From an uncultured Pseudomonadota bacterium (GTDB taxonomy: Bacteria; Desulfobacterota; Desulfobulbia; Desulfobulbales; Desulfurivibrionaceae): a DNA stretch of 32,136 bases. The stretch is from contig CALMMG010000202.1 in NCBI GenBank assembly GCA_937868185.1, positions 1 through 32,136 of the forward strand, given 5' to 3'. A program made the translations under genes and the position numbers. How positions within the stretch are numbered: position 1 is the stretch's first letter; the number at the start of each line of letters is the position of its first letter. The notes under the pieces are model-generated. The model was not told the DNA's origin and did no database searches. It worked only from the letters and a program-made list of their open reading frames with translations. Positions 22,260-31,177 of the stretch are shown piece after piece.

Positions 22260-24579
22260 CGAAATCAAGATAGTAATCGGAGGCAATGCAGACCGGCTCA
22301 ATTCCGAGCTGCAGAAGGCCTCCGCCGGTCTGGCCAAGTTTTCCAAAAGCGGCGAGGATATGGCCTCCAGGATGAAAGTGGCCTGGTCCTCCATGGCTGC
22401 GGCTGTTGGCGCCGCTGGCTTGGGCGTGGTGGTCAAGGATATGGCCATGGCCTCCGCCCGCTACGAGACCCTGGGTGTTGCCATGGGAGTGGTGGGTAAC
22501 AACGCCGGGTACACCCGCGCCCAGATGGATGGTTTTGCCGAGTCGCTCCAGAAAAACGGCATTGCCATGACCGAATCGCGGGAAGTTCTTACCCGCATGG
22601 CTTCGGCCCACATCGATCTTTCCAAGGCCTCCGAGCTGGCCCGCATTGCCCAAGATGCTGCAGTAATCGGCAACATAAATTCCTCGGAAGCATTCGAGAA
22701 AATGATCCATGGGGTGCAGTCCGGCCAGACCGATGTCCTGCGCACCATCGGGATCAATGTCAACTTCGAGAACTCCTACAAGCAGCTCGCCGCCCAGCTG
22801 GGCAAGACCACGGAAAACCTGACTGAAAACGAAAAGATGCAGGCCCGGGTAAACGTGGTCATGAAGGCCGGGGAAGGTATTGCCGGGACTTATGAGGCGG
22901 CCATGGGCACGGCCGGAAAGCAGATCCTCTCCATGCAGAGGTATTTTGATGATATCAAGGTCAAGGCCGGGGAAGTGTTCAACCCTGCCCTTACCTTGAT
23001 GGTGGAGCAGCTCACCCAGGCGTTCAAAGACGCCAACCACACCCTCGACAATAAGGATGTGATCACCGATTGGGGCATCACCCTCCGCTCCACCGTCATC
23101 GCCATCGAGGCGGAGGTGATCCGTCTGGCCATGCTCCTGGATAAGGTGGGCGGCACCATGACCAGCGGCGGCATGCTGCTCACCGGCGTTGGTTCTGCGC
23201 TTGGCATCGATAGTTCAAAAAATCGGTTTGAGGCCTTTGCCAAGGCCAATATGGAGTACGAAGAGCGCTACAAGAAAGGAGACCAGGCGCTGCAAGCGTT
23301 GGCCGACAAAGAGGTGGCACTGCAAAACCAGGTGAAAACCACCGGGGCGGAGACAGAGGCGGCCCGGATGAAATCCGGAGCTGCGGCAAGAGACCAGGCT
23401 GAGAAAGAGGAAAAGGCTGCCCAAGCCTTGAAGCTCCAGCAGGATGCCGCCAAAAAGGCTGCGGCCCATGCCAAGTCTCTGGCCGAGGAGTGGGCCAGGG
23501 TCAATGTGGAACTCTCCGATGAGACCACCGCCGTTGCCCTCACCGGCTTGGACCACGCCCTGGCCGAGATCGACAAGAAGGCGGACAAGTTGCGACAGAA
23601 GTTCGGCAACAAGCCGGAGATCGATGCCTGGCAAGCGGCCGCCGAAAACGCCAAGATCCTGGCAGACTCTCAAGAGCAGATCAACAAGCAGCTCGCGGCC
23701 CAGGCACAATCCATGGAGGAGGTCATCTCCTGGACCGAGGAGCTGGAAACCGCCACCCTCTCCAAGGACGAAAAGGCGATCCAGGGCATCAAAAAAGAAT
23801 ACGAAATGCTTCTAAACAAGTCCCATCTCCTGACCCTGATGGGCAAGCAGACTGAGGAGGAAGAGGCCAGGATCAAGGCGGCCATCGGCGGCAGGATGCA
23901 GGAAGATTTGGAGGAACTCAAGAACAAGGGCACCGACACGGCAAAGGATCTGGAGCAGGCGTTCTCCGGCTGGGCCTCCAACATGGCCAAGGATCTGAAC
24001 GATGTGGTCTGGGGTGCGGATCTCAGTTTTTCCACTATCGGCGAATCCTTTGCCAAGATGATCACCCAGATGATCATCCAGATGCAGGTGGTCAAGCCGC
24101 TGATGGAGTCACTCTTCCCCACGGATGACAAAGGCAAGTCCATCTCGGGCGGAGGCTTGTCCGGATTCATCACCACCGCTGGCTCCTGGCTGGGCAGCTT
24201 TTTCCACGAAGGGGGGACGGTGGGGTCATCCGCACCCACCCATTCGTTCAGCCCCTCCCTGTTCGCCAATGCCCCCCGCTTCCACTCTGGCCTGGCCCCG
24301 GATGAATTCCCGGCCATCCTGCAGACCGGCGAGCAGGTGCTGTCCCGCAGGCAGGTGGCCCAGGGCGGCGGCAACGTCCAGGTCATCGTCAACAACAACG
24401 CAACCGGCACCCAGGCCCAGGCCAGGGAGCGCACCGATTCTGGGGGCAACCGGGTCATCGAGGTGTTCATCGAGCAGATCAAAGGCGCCATTGCCGGGGA
24501 TATTTCCCGGGGTGATGGCGCTATCCCCTCGGCCATGACCAGAACCTATGGCCTCAACCGCGTGGCAGGGGCAATGTAA
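22246..24579 (+). CDS. Tape measure protein
   Basis: A protein of 777 residues that sets tail length and is ejected into the host. The N-terminus (NEIKIVIGGNADRLNSELQKA) and the stretch ARYETLGVAMGVVGNNAG, then TDVLRTIGINVNFENSYKQL are typical of phage tail tape-measure proteins. The central part is a long charged coiled coil (about 340-560) and the end is Gly-rich (GGGLSGFITTAGSWLGSFF). By the lambda relation of about 0.15 nm per residue, the tail would be roughly 115 nm. The start overlaps the frameshift product's stop. Confidence 0.92.
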   Translation: MATNNEIKIVIGGNADRLNSELQKASAGLAKFSKSGEDMASRMKVAWSSMAAAVGAAGLGVVVKDMAMASARYETLGVAMGVVGNNAGYTRAQMDGFAESLQKNGIAMTESREVLTRMASAHIDLSKASELARIAQDAAVIGNINSSEAFEKMIHGVQSGQTDVLRTIGINVNFENSYKQLAAQLGKTTENLTENEKMQARVNVVMKAGEGIAGTYEAAMGTAGKQILSMQRYFDDIKVKAGEVFNPALTLMVEQLTQAFKDANHTLDNKDVITDWGITLRSTVIAIEAEVIRLAMLLDKVGGTMTSGGMLLTGVGSALGIDSSKNRFEAFAKANMEYEERYKKGDQALQALADKEVALQNQVKTTGAETEAARMKSGAAARDQAEKEEKAAQALKLQQDAAKKAAAHAKSLAEEWARVNVELSDETTAVALTGLDHALAEIDKKADKLRQKFGNKPEIDAWQAAAENAKILADSQEQINKQLAAQAQSMEEVISWTEELETATLSKDEKAIQGIKKEYEMLLNKSHLLTLMGKQTEEEEARIKAAIGGRMQEDLEELKNKGTDTAKDLEQAFSGWASNMAKDLNDVVWGADLSFSTIGESFAKMITQMIIQMQVVKPLMESLFPTDDKGKSISGGGLSGFITTAGSWLGSFFHEGGTVGSSAPTHSFSPSLFANAPRFHSGLAPDEFPAILQTGEQVLSRRQVAQGGGNVQVIVNNNATGTQAQARERTDSGGNRVIEVFIEQIKGAIAGDISRGDGAIPSAMTRTYGLNRVAGAM

Positions 24580-24950
24580 TGGCGATCTATCCCGCGACCT
24601 TACCGCCCCCGCTCGTTTCCGGGTATCAGCTTTCCCCGGCGGACCAAACCGTGCGCTCCGATATGGAGGTGGGCATGGCTCGGGTGCGGCGGCGGACCTC
24701 TGCCCGCGATGACCAGGTGGGGATCTCGCTTAAACTCAGCGATGCGCAGATGGCCATCTTCCGCGCCTGGTTCGAGGGCACTGGCACCGATGATGCCAAT
24801 GGCGGCACCGCCTGGATCAGCCAGCTTCCCCTGGCCCTGGGCACTGGCGGGCTCACCACCCCGGATTGCCGCTTTGTTGGCCCCTATACCGCCACCCCCA
24901 TCTCCGGCACCCTGAATTGGGCGGTGACCGCCAAGCTGGAGGTACGCTGA
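24579..24950 (+). CDS. Minor tail protein, gpM-like position
   Basis: A protein of 123 residues. The ATG shares one base with the tape-measure stop (TAATG). It has a beta-sandwich-like composition with VRSDMEVGMARVRRRTSARD and an end GTLNWAVTAKLEVR. The position directly after the tape measure corresponds to lambda M at the tail tip. Similarity to gpM itself is not obvious from sequence alone. Confidence 0.65.
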   Translation: MAIYPATLPPPLVSGYQLSPADQTVRSDMEVGMARVRRRTSARDDQVGISLKLSDAQMAIFRAWFEGTGTDDANGGTAWISQLPLALGTGGLTTPDCRFVGPYTATPISGTLNWAVTAKLEVR

Positions 24951-25480
24951 TGGACAGTACCCTCTCCCTGGCGATCAAGGAAGCGTATGCCTCCGCCCCG
25001 GCTGCGATCATCTACCACACCCTGGAGATCTACCACCCATCCTTCACCGTGCCGATCCGGGTGGTGCGCGATACCGTGAACCTCACCGCCCGGCTGGAAT
25101 CTGCCGCGCCCCGTGATGCTGCCGCCCTGGTGGAGTTCATCGGATACAAATTCGACATTACCCCGCCGGAGATCAGCACAAGCGGGGTGCCGCAATGCAC
25201 AATCGAGATCGACAACGTGAGCCGGGAGATATTGGCCCAGATCGAAGCGGCGGTGAACGGCGGCAGCCAGGAGCTGATCACCATCTGCTACCGCAACTTT
25301 TTGCAGGGGAATTTGAATGTAGGGCCGGAGAATAATCCACCCCTGACCCTGAATGTTTCGGATATCACCGCCAATGTTTTTCGCATCTCGGCCACCGCCG
25401 GATTCTCGAATATGGCCAACAAGAAATTTCCAAACCTGGACTACACCAGCGAATTATTTCCGGGGTTGATAGCCTTATGA
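24950..25480 (+). CDS. Tail-tip protein, DUF1833/gpL-like
   Basis: A protein of 176 residues from ATG 24950 (TGATG overlap). It contains IIYHTLEIYHPSFTVPIRVV, FDITPPEISTSGVPQCTIEI and ANKKFPNLDYTSELFPGL, matching the DUF1833 tail family that sits at the lambda L position. Unlike lambda gpL there is no obvious iron-sulfur cysteine set here (only two Cys). It links the tail tube to the tip complex. Confidence 0.75.
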   Translation: MDSTLSLAIKEAYASAPAAIIYHTLEIYHPSFTVPIRVVRDTVNLTARLESAAPRDAAALVEFIGYKFDITPPEISTSGVPQCTIEIDNVSREILAQIEAAVNGGSQELITICYRNFLQGNLNVGPENNPPLTLNVSDITANVFRISATAGFSNMANKKFPNLDYTSELFPGLIAL

Positions 25481-25854
25481 GCCATTGGGCAGAGAAATAC
25501 ATCGGCGAGCCGTGGATCGCCGGAGAAAACGACTGCTGGTCCTTTGCCCGCAAGGTGTGGCGCGAGCAATTCGGGATTGATGTTCCTATGGTGGATGTGG
25601 ACGCTTGCAACCGCTTGGCCTGTTCCCGCGCCTTTTCCGGTCACGATGAGCGGGGAAGTTGGCTCCAGGTCGAGCAGCCCCAGGAAGGGGATGCCGCGCT
25701 TATCGGGCAATCAGAAAGGCCTTCCCATGTGGGAATCTTCGTTGATGGCGGGATTCTCCACTGCGTACAGGGTGCCGGGGTTGTCTTTACTTCCCTCCCT
25801 GCCCTGGTTAATTCCGGCTGGCGGGTGCTGGCCTGGTATCGGAGGGCTGTTTGA
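25477..25854 (+). CDS. NlpC/P60 tail peptidase, gpK-like
   Basis: Cysteine peptidase of 125 residues that would cut peptidoglycan during DNA entry or act in tail-tip assembly. The nucleophile is C20 in NDCWSFAR, the catalytic His is H84 in SHVGIF, and H95 in GGILHCVQG is a further conserved polar residue. Lambda gpK carries an additional JAB/Mov34 domain; this one has only the NlpC part. ATGA overlap at the start and TGATG at the end. Confidence 0.9.
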   Translation: MSHWAEKYIGEPWIAGENDCWSFARKVWREQFGIDVPMVDVDACNRLACSRAFSGHDERGSWLQVEQPQEGDAALIGQSERPSHVGIFVDGGILHCVQGAGVVFTSLPALVNSGWRVLAWYRRAV

Positions 25855-28505
25855 TGCTGGCCCACGCTGTCATAGTCCGCGACCCTTTCAACCCTGCTAT
25901 TTCCCGTGAATTTCTGGAAATGACCGAACCAACCCGGATTTCTGCCCTGGCTATTCCGGGGGATTCACCATTTATCATCCTGCGCAACGGAGCAGCGGTT
26001 CTTCGTGCTGATTGGGAACAGGAGATAATGTCCGGGGATGTTTTCTCCGTGGTAGTTCTTCCGCAGGGTGGTGGTGGCGGCGGTTCAAACCCTCTGAAAA
26101 CAATCCTGATGTTGGCCGTGGTGATAATGGCCCCACAGTTTGGGGCGATGGTCGGGGAATGGGCCGTTGGGTCTGGGTTAGCTGAAACTGTTGGCGGTTG
26201 GCAAATGGCTACTGCGCTCGGAACAGGCGCGGCTATGATGGGCGGATCTATGCTGGTAAACGCCCTCATACCGCCCCCCAAGCCACCATCAACCATGCAA
26301 GCCGCACAGATGGCAGCGGCAAGCCCCACCTACAACCTACAGGCCCAAGGCAACTCGGCCAGGATCGACGCGGCTATCCCTGAGCATTTCGGCAGGCTAC
26401 GGGTATTCCCCGACTTCGCCGCCCTGCCCTATGTGGAATATGCCGGAAACGAGCAATATCTATATTCCCTGCTTTGCATTGGCCGAGGCTCCTATTCGGT
26501 TGAAGCGGTGCAGATCGAGGACAGCCCGGTTTCATCTTTCGCGGAAATCACCTACGAGATCATCGCCCCAGGTGGAAGTCTGACTATGTTCCCGGCCAAC
26601 GTCGCCACCTCCGGCGAGGTTTCCGGTCAAGAATTATTGCTTGGCTCCTACATTGGCCCATTCGCCGCCAACGCAGCAGGCACCCAGGCAAATTACCTTG
26701 GCTTCGATGTGGTGCTTCCCCGTGGCCTCTACCATGTGAACCAGACCACCGGTGCGCTGGAAACCATGAGCTTGACGGTGCAGTGCGAGTGCCGGCCCAT
26801 TGACGATAACGGGGTGCCAACCGGGGCAGGAACATGGACGAACCTTGGCACCACCACCTATTCCTACGCCACCACCACCCCGCAGCGGGCCTCTATCCGC
26901 TATGCGGTTGGGGCGGCCCGCTACCAATGCCGCATGACCAGGACGGACACCAAGCAGACCGACACCACCTACGGCCATGAGGTTGTCTGGGCAGGGCTGC
27001 GCGCCTATTTGCCGGAAACCCGCAACTTTGGCGATGTGACCCTGCTGGCCATGCGGATGCGGGCCAGTAACAACCTCTCCCAGCAGTCGAGCCGAAAGGT
27101 CAACGTCATTGCCACCCGCAAGCTGCCCATCTGGAATGGCTCAACGTGGAGCGCACCCACCGCCACCTCCAGCATTGCCTGGGCCTTTGCCTATGTCTGC
27201 AAGGTGGCGGTGGTGGATTCCCGCATCGACCTGGCCGGGCTGCTGGACCTGGACTCGGTATGGGCTGCGCGGGGCGACACCTTTGATGGACGGTTTGACA
27301 ACGCCCTCTCCCTCTGGGAGGCATTGACCAAAATTGCCGGTTCTGGCCGGGCCAAGCCCTACATGCAGGGAGGGATCGTGCGGCTGGCCCGTGATGCTTC
27401 GCAATCCATCCCCGTTGCCCTCTTCTCCATGCGGAATATCCTGCGCGGCTCGTTCTCCGTCCACTACCTGATGCCCACGGAAGAGACTGCGGATGCTGTG
27501 GAAACATCCTATTTTGACCGGAACTATTGGGCCAGCCGCCGGGTGCTGTCAAAACTTGCGGGGAGCGCCGCTGCCAAGCCGGTCAAGGTTGACCTGTTCG
27601 GAGTGACCGACCGCAACCAGGCTTTCCGAGAAGGGGTGTACCAGGCCGCCTGCAATCGCTACCGCCGCAAGATCATCAAGTTCCAGACCGAGATGGAAGG
27701 GTTTATCCCCTCTTTCGGGGATCTTATCGCTATCAGCCACGACATGCCGCAATGGGGGCAGTTTGCCGAGGTGCTGGCCTACGATTCGCAGACCCTGACC
27801 CTTACTGTGTCGGAACCACTTGTTTTCACCACCGGGACGCATTATGTCGGGTTGCGGAAGCGGGACGGCTCCATATCCGGGCCTTACGCTGTCACCGCTG
27901 GCCCAAGCGACCATCAAGTTTATCTCAGCACCACCCTTGATTTTACGCCCTATACCGGGATGGACGAAGAGCGGACCCATATCGTCTTTGGCCCCGGCGA
28001 GACCTGGCGGCAACCCGCCAAGGTGGTATCGGTCAAGCCTCGCGGGTTGTATTCGGTGGAGATCGAATGCGTGAACGAAGATGTGTCTGTCCATACCGCA
28101 GAGAATGGTTTGACCGCGCCGCCAATAAATTATAGCCAGCTGCCCACCAACTATACAGCCCCGGTCATTTCCTCGCTGAACCTGAAAAGTTCCACCTCCG
28201 ATGTGTCCAAGGTTTTAGCAACATGGACCCCAGCTCCTGGCGCAGACACCTATCAGATCGAAATGGCCTCTGGCACCGACCCAAATGCCGCGAATCTCAT
28301 GTGGACACGGGTTGGGGAAACCTCGGCGAATAATTGGGCCGTGACCGCCCTGTATGGAGCGCAGACCCTAATCCGCGTCCGTGGTGTCGGCCTGGTAGCT
28401 GGCCCCTGGTCTACCCTGTTTTATGGTTCGGTGTCCGATTATATGTGGGTGAACGATGCCGCTAATATGTGGAACGCAAACAGTGCAACCTTAATGTGGA
28501 AGTGA
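25854..28505 (+). CDS. Tail-tip protein combining gpI-like and gpJ-like regions
   Basis: A protein of 883 residues from ATG 25854. The first 120 or so form a beta-grasp region ending VFSVVVLPQGGGGGGSNPLK, followed by two hydrophobic Gly/Ala helices (TILMLAVVIMAPQFGAMVGE), as in gpI-like tail assembly proteins. The rest is a gpJ/TipJ-type central tail protein (GRLRVFPDFAALPYVEYAGN, ETRNFGDVTLLAMRMRASNN) with an FN3-like domain near 770-860. It should form the tail tip that contacts the receptor. The fusion into one chain is common outside lambda. Confidence 0.88.
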   Translation: MLAHAVIVRDPFNPAISREFLEMTEPTRISALAIPGDSPFIILRNGAAVLRADWEQEIMSGDVFSVVVLPQGGGGGGSNPLKTILMLAVVIMAPQFGAMVGEWAVGSGLAETVGGWQMATALGTGAAMMGGSMLVNALIPPPKPPSTMQAAQMAAASPTYNLQAQGNSARIDAAIPEHFGRLRVFPDFAALPYVEYAGNEQYLYSLLCIGRGSYSVEAVQIEDSPVSSFAEITYEIIAPGGSLTMFPANVATSGEVSGQELLLGSYIGPFAANAAGTQANYLGFDVVLPRGLYHVNQTTGALETMSLTVQCECRPIDDNGVPTGAGTWTNLGTTTYSYATTTPQRASIRYAVGAARYQCRMTRTDTKQTDTTYGHEVVWAGLRAYLPETRNFGDVTLLAMRMRASNNLSQQSSRKVNVIATRKLPIWNGSTWSAPTATSSIAWAFAYVCKVAVVDSRIDLAGLLDLDSVWAARGDTFDGRFDNALSLWEALTKIAGSGRAKPYMQGGIVRLARDASQSIPVALFSMRNILRGSFSVHYLMPTEETADAVETSYFDRNYWASRRVLSKLAGSAAAKPVKVDLFGVTDRNQAFREGVYQAACNRYRRKIIKFQTEMEGFIPSFGDLIAISHDMPQWGQFAEVLAYDSQTLTLTVSEPLVFTTGTHYVGLRKRDGSISGPYAVTAGPSDHQVYLSTTLDFTPYTGMDEERTHIVFGPGETWRQPAKVVSVKPRGLYSVEIECVNEDVSVHTAENGLTAPPINYSQLPTNYTAPVISSLNLKSSTSDVSKVLATWTPAPGADTYQIEMASGTDPNAANLMWTRVGETSANNWAVTALYGAQTLIRVRGVGLVAGPWSTLFYGSVSDYMWVNDAANMWNANSATLMWK

Positions 28506-28509
28506 CGAT

Positions 28510-29325
28510 ATGACAGCAATACCAGCAGCCTCAGAATTTACCGGCTCGACTATCACCGAAGCGCAATTCAAAACCGCGCAGACAAACTTGCTCAGTTTCC
28601 TTTCCGGGTTGCTTGGGTCGGACGGTACGTTTGCCACCGCTCTTTCCACACTTGGGGCTTTGGGCGGGAAAGCATCGACCAAGACCGGGGCTTACACATT
28701 ACTATCCGTAGATCGGGGTACGGTTTTTCTCTGCTCTGGCACATGGACCTTGACCTTGACCGCCGCAGCGACACTGGCGAACGGTTTCACATTCTCTGTA
28801 GTCAACACCGGCAGCGGGGCAATAACCATTGACCCCAACGCAAGCGAGCTGATTGACGGGGCAGCAACCAAGATTTTATCAGCCGGGCAATCCTGCGATG
28901 TGGTTTGTAATGGGTCTGGTTTTTATACGATTTCTGGGGCTGGTGCTGGCTTCCCCTCTGGAACACTGATGTTGTTTGCCCAGACCTCTGCTCCTACCGG
29001 GTGGACAAAATCATCCACGCATAACGACAAGACCTTGCGGGTTGTATCAGGAACTGCCGGGAGCGGTGGTTCAGTAGCATTTTCCACGGTTTTTGGCCGC
29101 ACAGCCGTTGACGGCCATGTTTTGACGGTGGCTGAAATGCCAAGTCATTCGCATGTTTATAACTCAGTTATCAGTCCTACTAACAACAGCCCCCAAATGG
29201 CAGCAAACCCAGACAGGGATCTTGTGACCACATCCACAACTGCTGTTGGTGGGAACAGTAGTCATAACCATACCGCAGACCTACGGGTTCAATATGTGGA
29301 CGTAATCATAGCCAGCAAGGATTGA
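28510..29325 (+). CDS. Tail fibre/collar protein
   Basis: A protein of 271 residues, Gly/Ser/Thr-rich and beta-helical in character. The C-terminal 120 residues have the phage tail-collar pattern: PSGTLMLFAQTSAPTGWTK, VLTVAEMPSHSHVYN and the ending LRVQYVDVIIASKD. The His-rich SHSH/SHNH elements are typical of metal-binding fibre tips. It is the distal receptor-binding component and therefore likely to determine host range. Confidence 0.85.
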   Translation: MTAIPAASEFTGSTITEAQFKTAQTNLLSFLSGLLGSDGTFATALSTLGALGGKASTKTGAYTLLSVDRGTVFLCSGTWTLTLTAAATLANGFTFSVVNTGSGAITIDPNASELIDGAATKILSAGQSCDVVCNGSGFYTISGAGAGFPSGTLMLFAQTSAPTGWTKSSTHNDKTLRVVSGTAGSGGSVAFSTVFGRTAVDGHVLTVAEMPSHSHVYNSVISPTNNSPQMAANPDRDLVTTSTTAVGGNSSHNHTADLRVQYVDVIIASKD

Positions 29326-29327
29326 TG

Positions 29328-29618
29328 ATGAAAATTGAATCGAAAAATATCTGCCCTCTCTACCGTGAACCCTGCAAACAGCTTGATTGTGCCTGGTTCG
29401 TCCAGTTGCGGGGAACCAACCCAAATACGGGGGCAGAGATTGATGAATGGGGGTGTTCCGTGGCGTGGATGCCTGTGCTGATGATCGAAACCGCGAAAGA
29501 AACACGGCAGGCGGGAGCAGCAATTGAAAGTTTCAGAAACGAGATGGTGAAGGCCAACAACGCAACGACCGCCGCGCTGGTAATGGCACAAACATCCGCT
29601 GCCATGCTTGAGGGGTAG
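29328..29618 (+). CDS. Small Cys-rich tail-region protein
   Basis: A protein of 96 residues from ATG 29328, six bases after AGGA (ATG 29325 is the alternative). The N-terminus has a cysteine cluster, CPLYREPCKQLDCAWFVQ and later EWGCSVAW, which could bind metal or form a redox centre. The C-terminal half is a plain helix (AAIESFRNEMVKANNA). Similar small proteins follow tail fibres in related phages; function unknown. Confidence 0.65.
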   Translation: MKIESKNICPLYREPCKQLDCAWFVQLRGTNPNTGAEIDEWGCSVAWMPVLMIETAKETRQAGAAIESFRNEMVKANNATTAALVMAQTSAAMLEG

Positions 29619-29620
29619 CC

Positions 29621-29992
29621 GTGGAATCAAGAACCGAAAGACGGACACGGGAAGAAAAGGCCGCAAAGAAAGCAGAGATCGAGCAACGGCGGGACGCGGC
29701 TTGCTTTTCCAACGTGTCCTCCCTTGGCCGTGCTTGGCAGGCAGACACACGGAGCCAGGACTTGCTTAACAAGGCAATCTCTCTGGCCGGGCTTGGCCTC
29801 CCCCTGCCCTCTGTGTGGAGAGATGCCGCTAACAACGATATGGACGTGAACTCGATCACCGATCTTTTGCAGATAGCCGGGGCCATGGCCTACCAGACGC
29901 AGAAGGCCTACGGGATTTCTTGGACACTGAAAGCACAGGTGGACGCAGCCACCACCACCGAAGAGATTGAGGCGATTACATGGCCCACCTGA
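29621..29992 (+). CDS. DUF4376-like tail-region protein
   Basis: A protein of 123 residues starting at GTG 29621. A basic helix (RTREEKAAKKAEIEQRRD) opens it. The C-terminal part (SITDLLQIAGAMAYQ, then KAQVDAATTTEEIEAITW) resembles the DUF4376 pattern found at the ends of tail-fibre assembly and fibre proteins. The stop overlaps the next small gene. A fibre-associated role is inference. Confidence 0.6.
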   Translation: MESRTERRTREEKAAKKAEIEQRRDAACFSNVSSLGRAWQADTRSQDLLNKAISLAGLGLPLPSVWRDAANNDMDVNSITDLLQIAGAMAYQTQKAYGISWTLKAQVDAATTTEEIEAITWPT

Positions 29993-30214
29993 GCCGCATC
30001 CTGATCGCCCTGGATCAGCTTGTTAATACCATCATCGGCGGTTGGCCGGATGAATCTATTTTCCTCCCGCTGCTGGCGACGAAGGGGTGACACGGTCTGG
30101 GGCCGGGTACAACGGCTTGTTGATCTGCTTTTCTTCTGGCAGCCTGGACACTGCCAGAGTGCCTATGAATCGGAGCGGTTACGGCTACAAGAACCACCTG
30201 AGATGAGGGGATAA
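29980..30214 (+). pseudogene. Small lysis-region gene split by a 1-base frameshift
   Basis: The frame from ATG 29980 encodes MAHLSRILIALDQLVN and IIGGWPDES, then stops at 30090. A second frame continues from about 30063 with SSRCWRRRGDTVWGRVQR, LVDLLFFWQPGHCQSAYESE and LRLQEPPEMRG to 30214. Removing one T from the TTTT run at 30059-30062 joins them into a 77-residue protein matching a small phage family I recognise by GGWPDE-x3-SRxWR and FFWQxGHC. So this is an insertion mutation, a sequencing error, or programmed slippage. Family function is unknown. Confidence 0.7.
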
Positions 30215-30218
30215 ACCA

Positions 30219-30398
30219 ATGAATTTTGACGTCTCAACCAATACCATCTTGATCGGGTTTATCACGATGCTGCTGCTGATAACAGCCTATTTCCTCAAGC
30301 AGACTGGGGCAAAGATCAGCGAGCTGGACAAGGACACCCGCAACCTTTCCGGGCGCATGGCCAGGCTGGAGGGCAAGTGTGAGGTAAACCACAAATGA
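30219..30398 (+). CDS. Small membrane/coiled-coil protein, 59 aa
   Basis: ATG 30219 to TGA 30398 encodes 59 residues: a hydrophobic helix (TILIGFITMLLLITAYFL) followed by a heptad-like charged tail (KISELDKDTRNLSGRMARLE). AGGGGA lies upstream, and the stop overlaps the ferredoxin ATG (ATGA). The architecture resembles small holin-associated or XhlA-type lysis proteins. Function is inferred from position only. Confidence 0.7.
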   Translation: MNFDVSTNTILIGFITMLLLITAYFLKQTGAKISELDKDTRNLSGRMARLEGKCEVNHK

Positions 30399-30592
30399 TA
30401 AAACTTGTGATTGACCAGAAACGGTGTGTGACCTGCGGCAACTGCGATGCGTGGCTTCCCGGCCTGACGGAATGCGTCAAGCATGGCGGGCTGATGATCT
30501 CAGAGAACAACCCCAACGTGAACGCTGAGGCAATCCAGAAGGCCATCGACTGCTGCCCGCTGGATGCTTTGAGCTTGGAGGTGATGCAATGA
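30395..30592 (+). CDS. Small 4Fe-4S ferredoxin
   Basis: A protein of 65 residues with the single-cluster ferredoxin pattern: CVTCGNC (C11, C14, C17) and, 36 residues on, CCPLDAL (C54 followed by Pro), giving the four ligands of one [4Fe-4S] cluster. C27 and C53 are extra. It reads MIKLVIDQKR at the start, like stand-alone bacterial ferredoxins. It is coupled by ATGA overlaps to the membrane/coiled-coil gene before and the endolysin after. An electron carrier inside a lysis operon is unusual. The role is unknown. Confidence 0.85.
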   Translation: MIKLVIDQKRCVTCGNCDAWLPGLTECVKHGGLMISENNPNVNAEAIQKAIDCCPLDALSLEVMQ

Positions 30593-30966
30593 CCAAACTG
30601 ACCGAACATTTCACACGGGAAGAGCTGTCCTGCAAGTGCTGCGGCCGCATGGAGTTCCCCGTCTATTTTCTTGAGGCTCTGGAAACCTTGCGCCGGGCCT
30701 TTGGCGCCCCCATGGCCATCACCTCCGGCTACCGCTGCCCAGCCCACAACCAGGCAGTATCCACCACCGGCGAGGCCGGCCCCCATACCCTCGGCGCCGT
30801 GGATGTGGCAGTGCAGGGGCCAGATGGTCATAAGCTGGTATTGCTGGCCATGAACCTGGGGTGGACCGGGATTGGCGTCAGCCAGCGGCAAGGCCAGGCC
30901 CGCTTTATCCACCTGGACCGGCTCGCAGTCAATACCTATCCCCGGCCCAGGATCTGGAGCTATTAA
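30589..30966 (+). CDS. Endolysin, peptidase M15 family
   Basis: Zinc-dependent peptidase of 125 residues that would cleave peptide cross-links of peptidoglycan. The M15 zinc signature is complete: SGYRCPAHNQ at about 46-55, H66 and D72 in HTLGAVDVAV, and H108 in FIHLDRL. N-terminal EHFTREELSCKCCG is the usual start of Peptidase_M15_3 proteins. There is no signal peptide, so it needs a holin to reach the wall. The ATG overlaps the ferredoxin stop. Confidence 0.93.
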   Translation: MTKLTEHFTREELSCKCCGRMEFPVYFLEALETLRRAFGAPMAITSGYRCPAHNQAVSTTGEAGPHTLGAVDVAVQGPDGHKLVLLAMNLGWTGIGVSQRQGQARFIHLDRLAVNTYPRPRIWSY

Positions 30967-30985
30967 CCAAACAAGGAGCAGAACC

Positions 30986-31177
30986 ATGGAAACGATGATC
31001 CAAAACCTCGCAGCGCAGTACCCATTGATCCTCACCATCATCGCCGGCTTGGGGTTGGTGGTGCCGTTGGCCTCCTTTATCGCCAACCTGACACCCAACC
31101 AGACCGATGACAAGATCGTCGCCGGGTTCGCCAAGGCAGTGGACTGGCTGGCCCTGAATTTCAAGGTGCGGGGATGA
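30986..31177 (+). CDS. Holin-like membrane protein
   Basis: A protein of 63 residues from ATG 30986, with AAGGAG ten bases upstream. One hydrophobic segment (YPLILTIIAGLGLVVPLASF) is followed by TDDKIVAGFAKAVDWLA. Size, single helix and position just after the endolysin suggest a holin or anti-holin. The stop overlaps the next gene. Confidence 0.6.
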   Translation: METMIQNLAAQYPLILTIIAGLGLVVPLASFIANLTPNQTDDKIVAGFAKAVDWLALNFKVRG

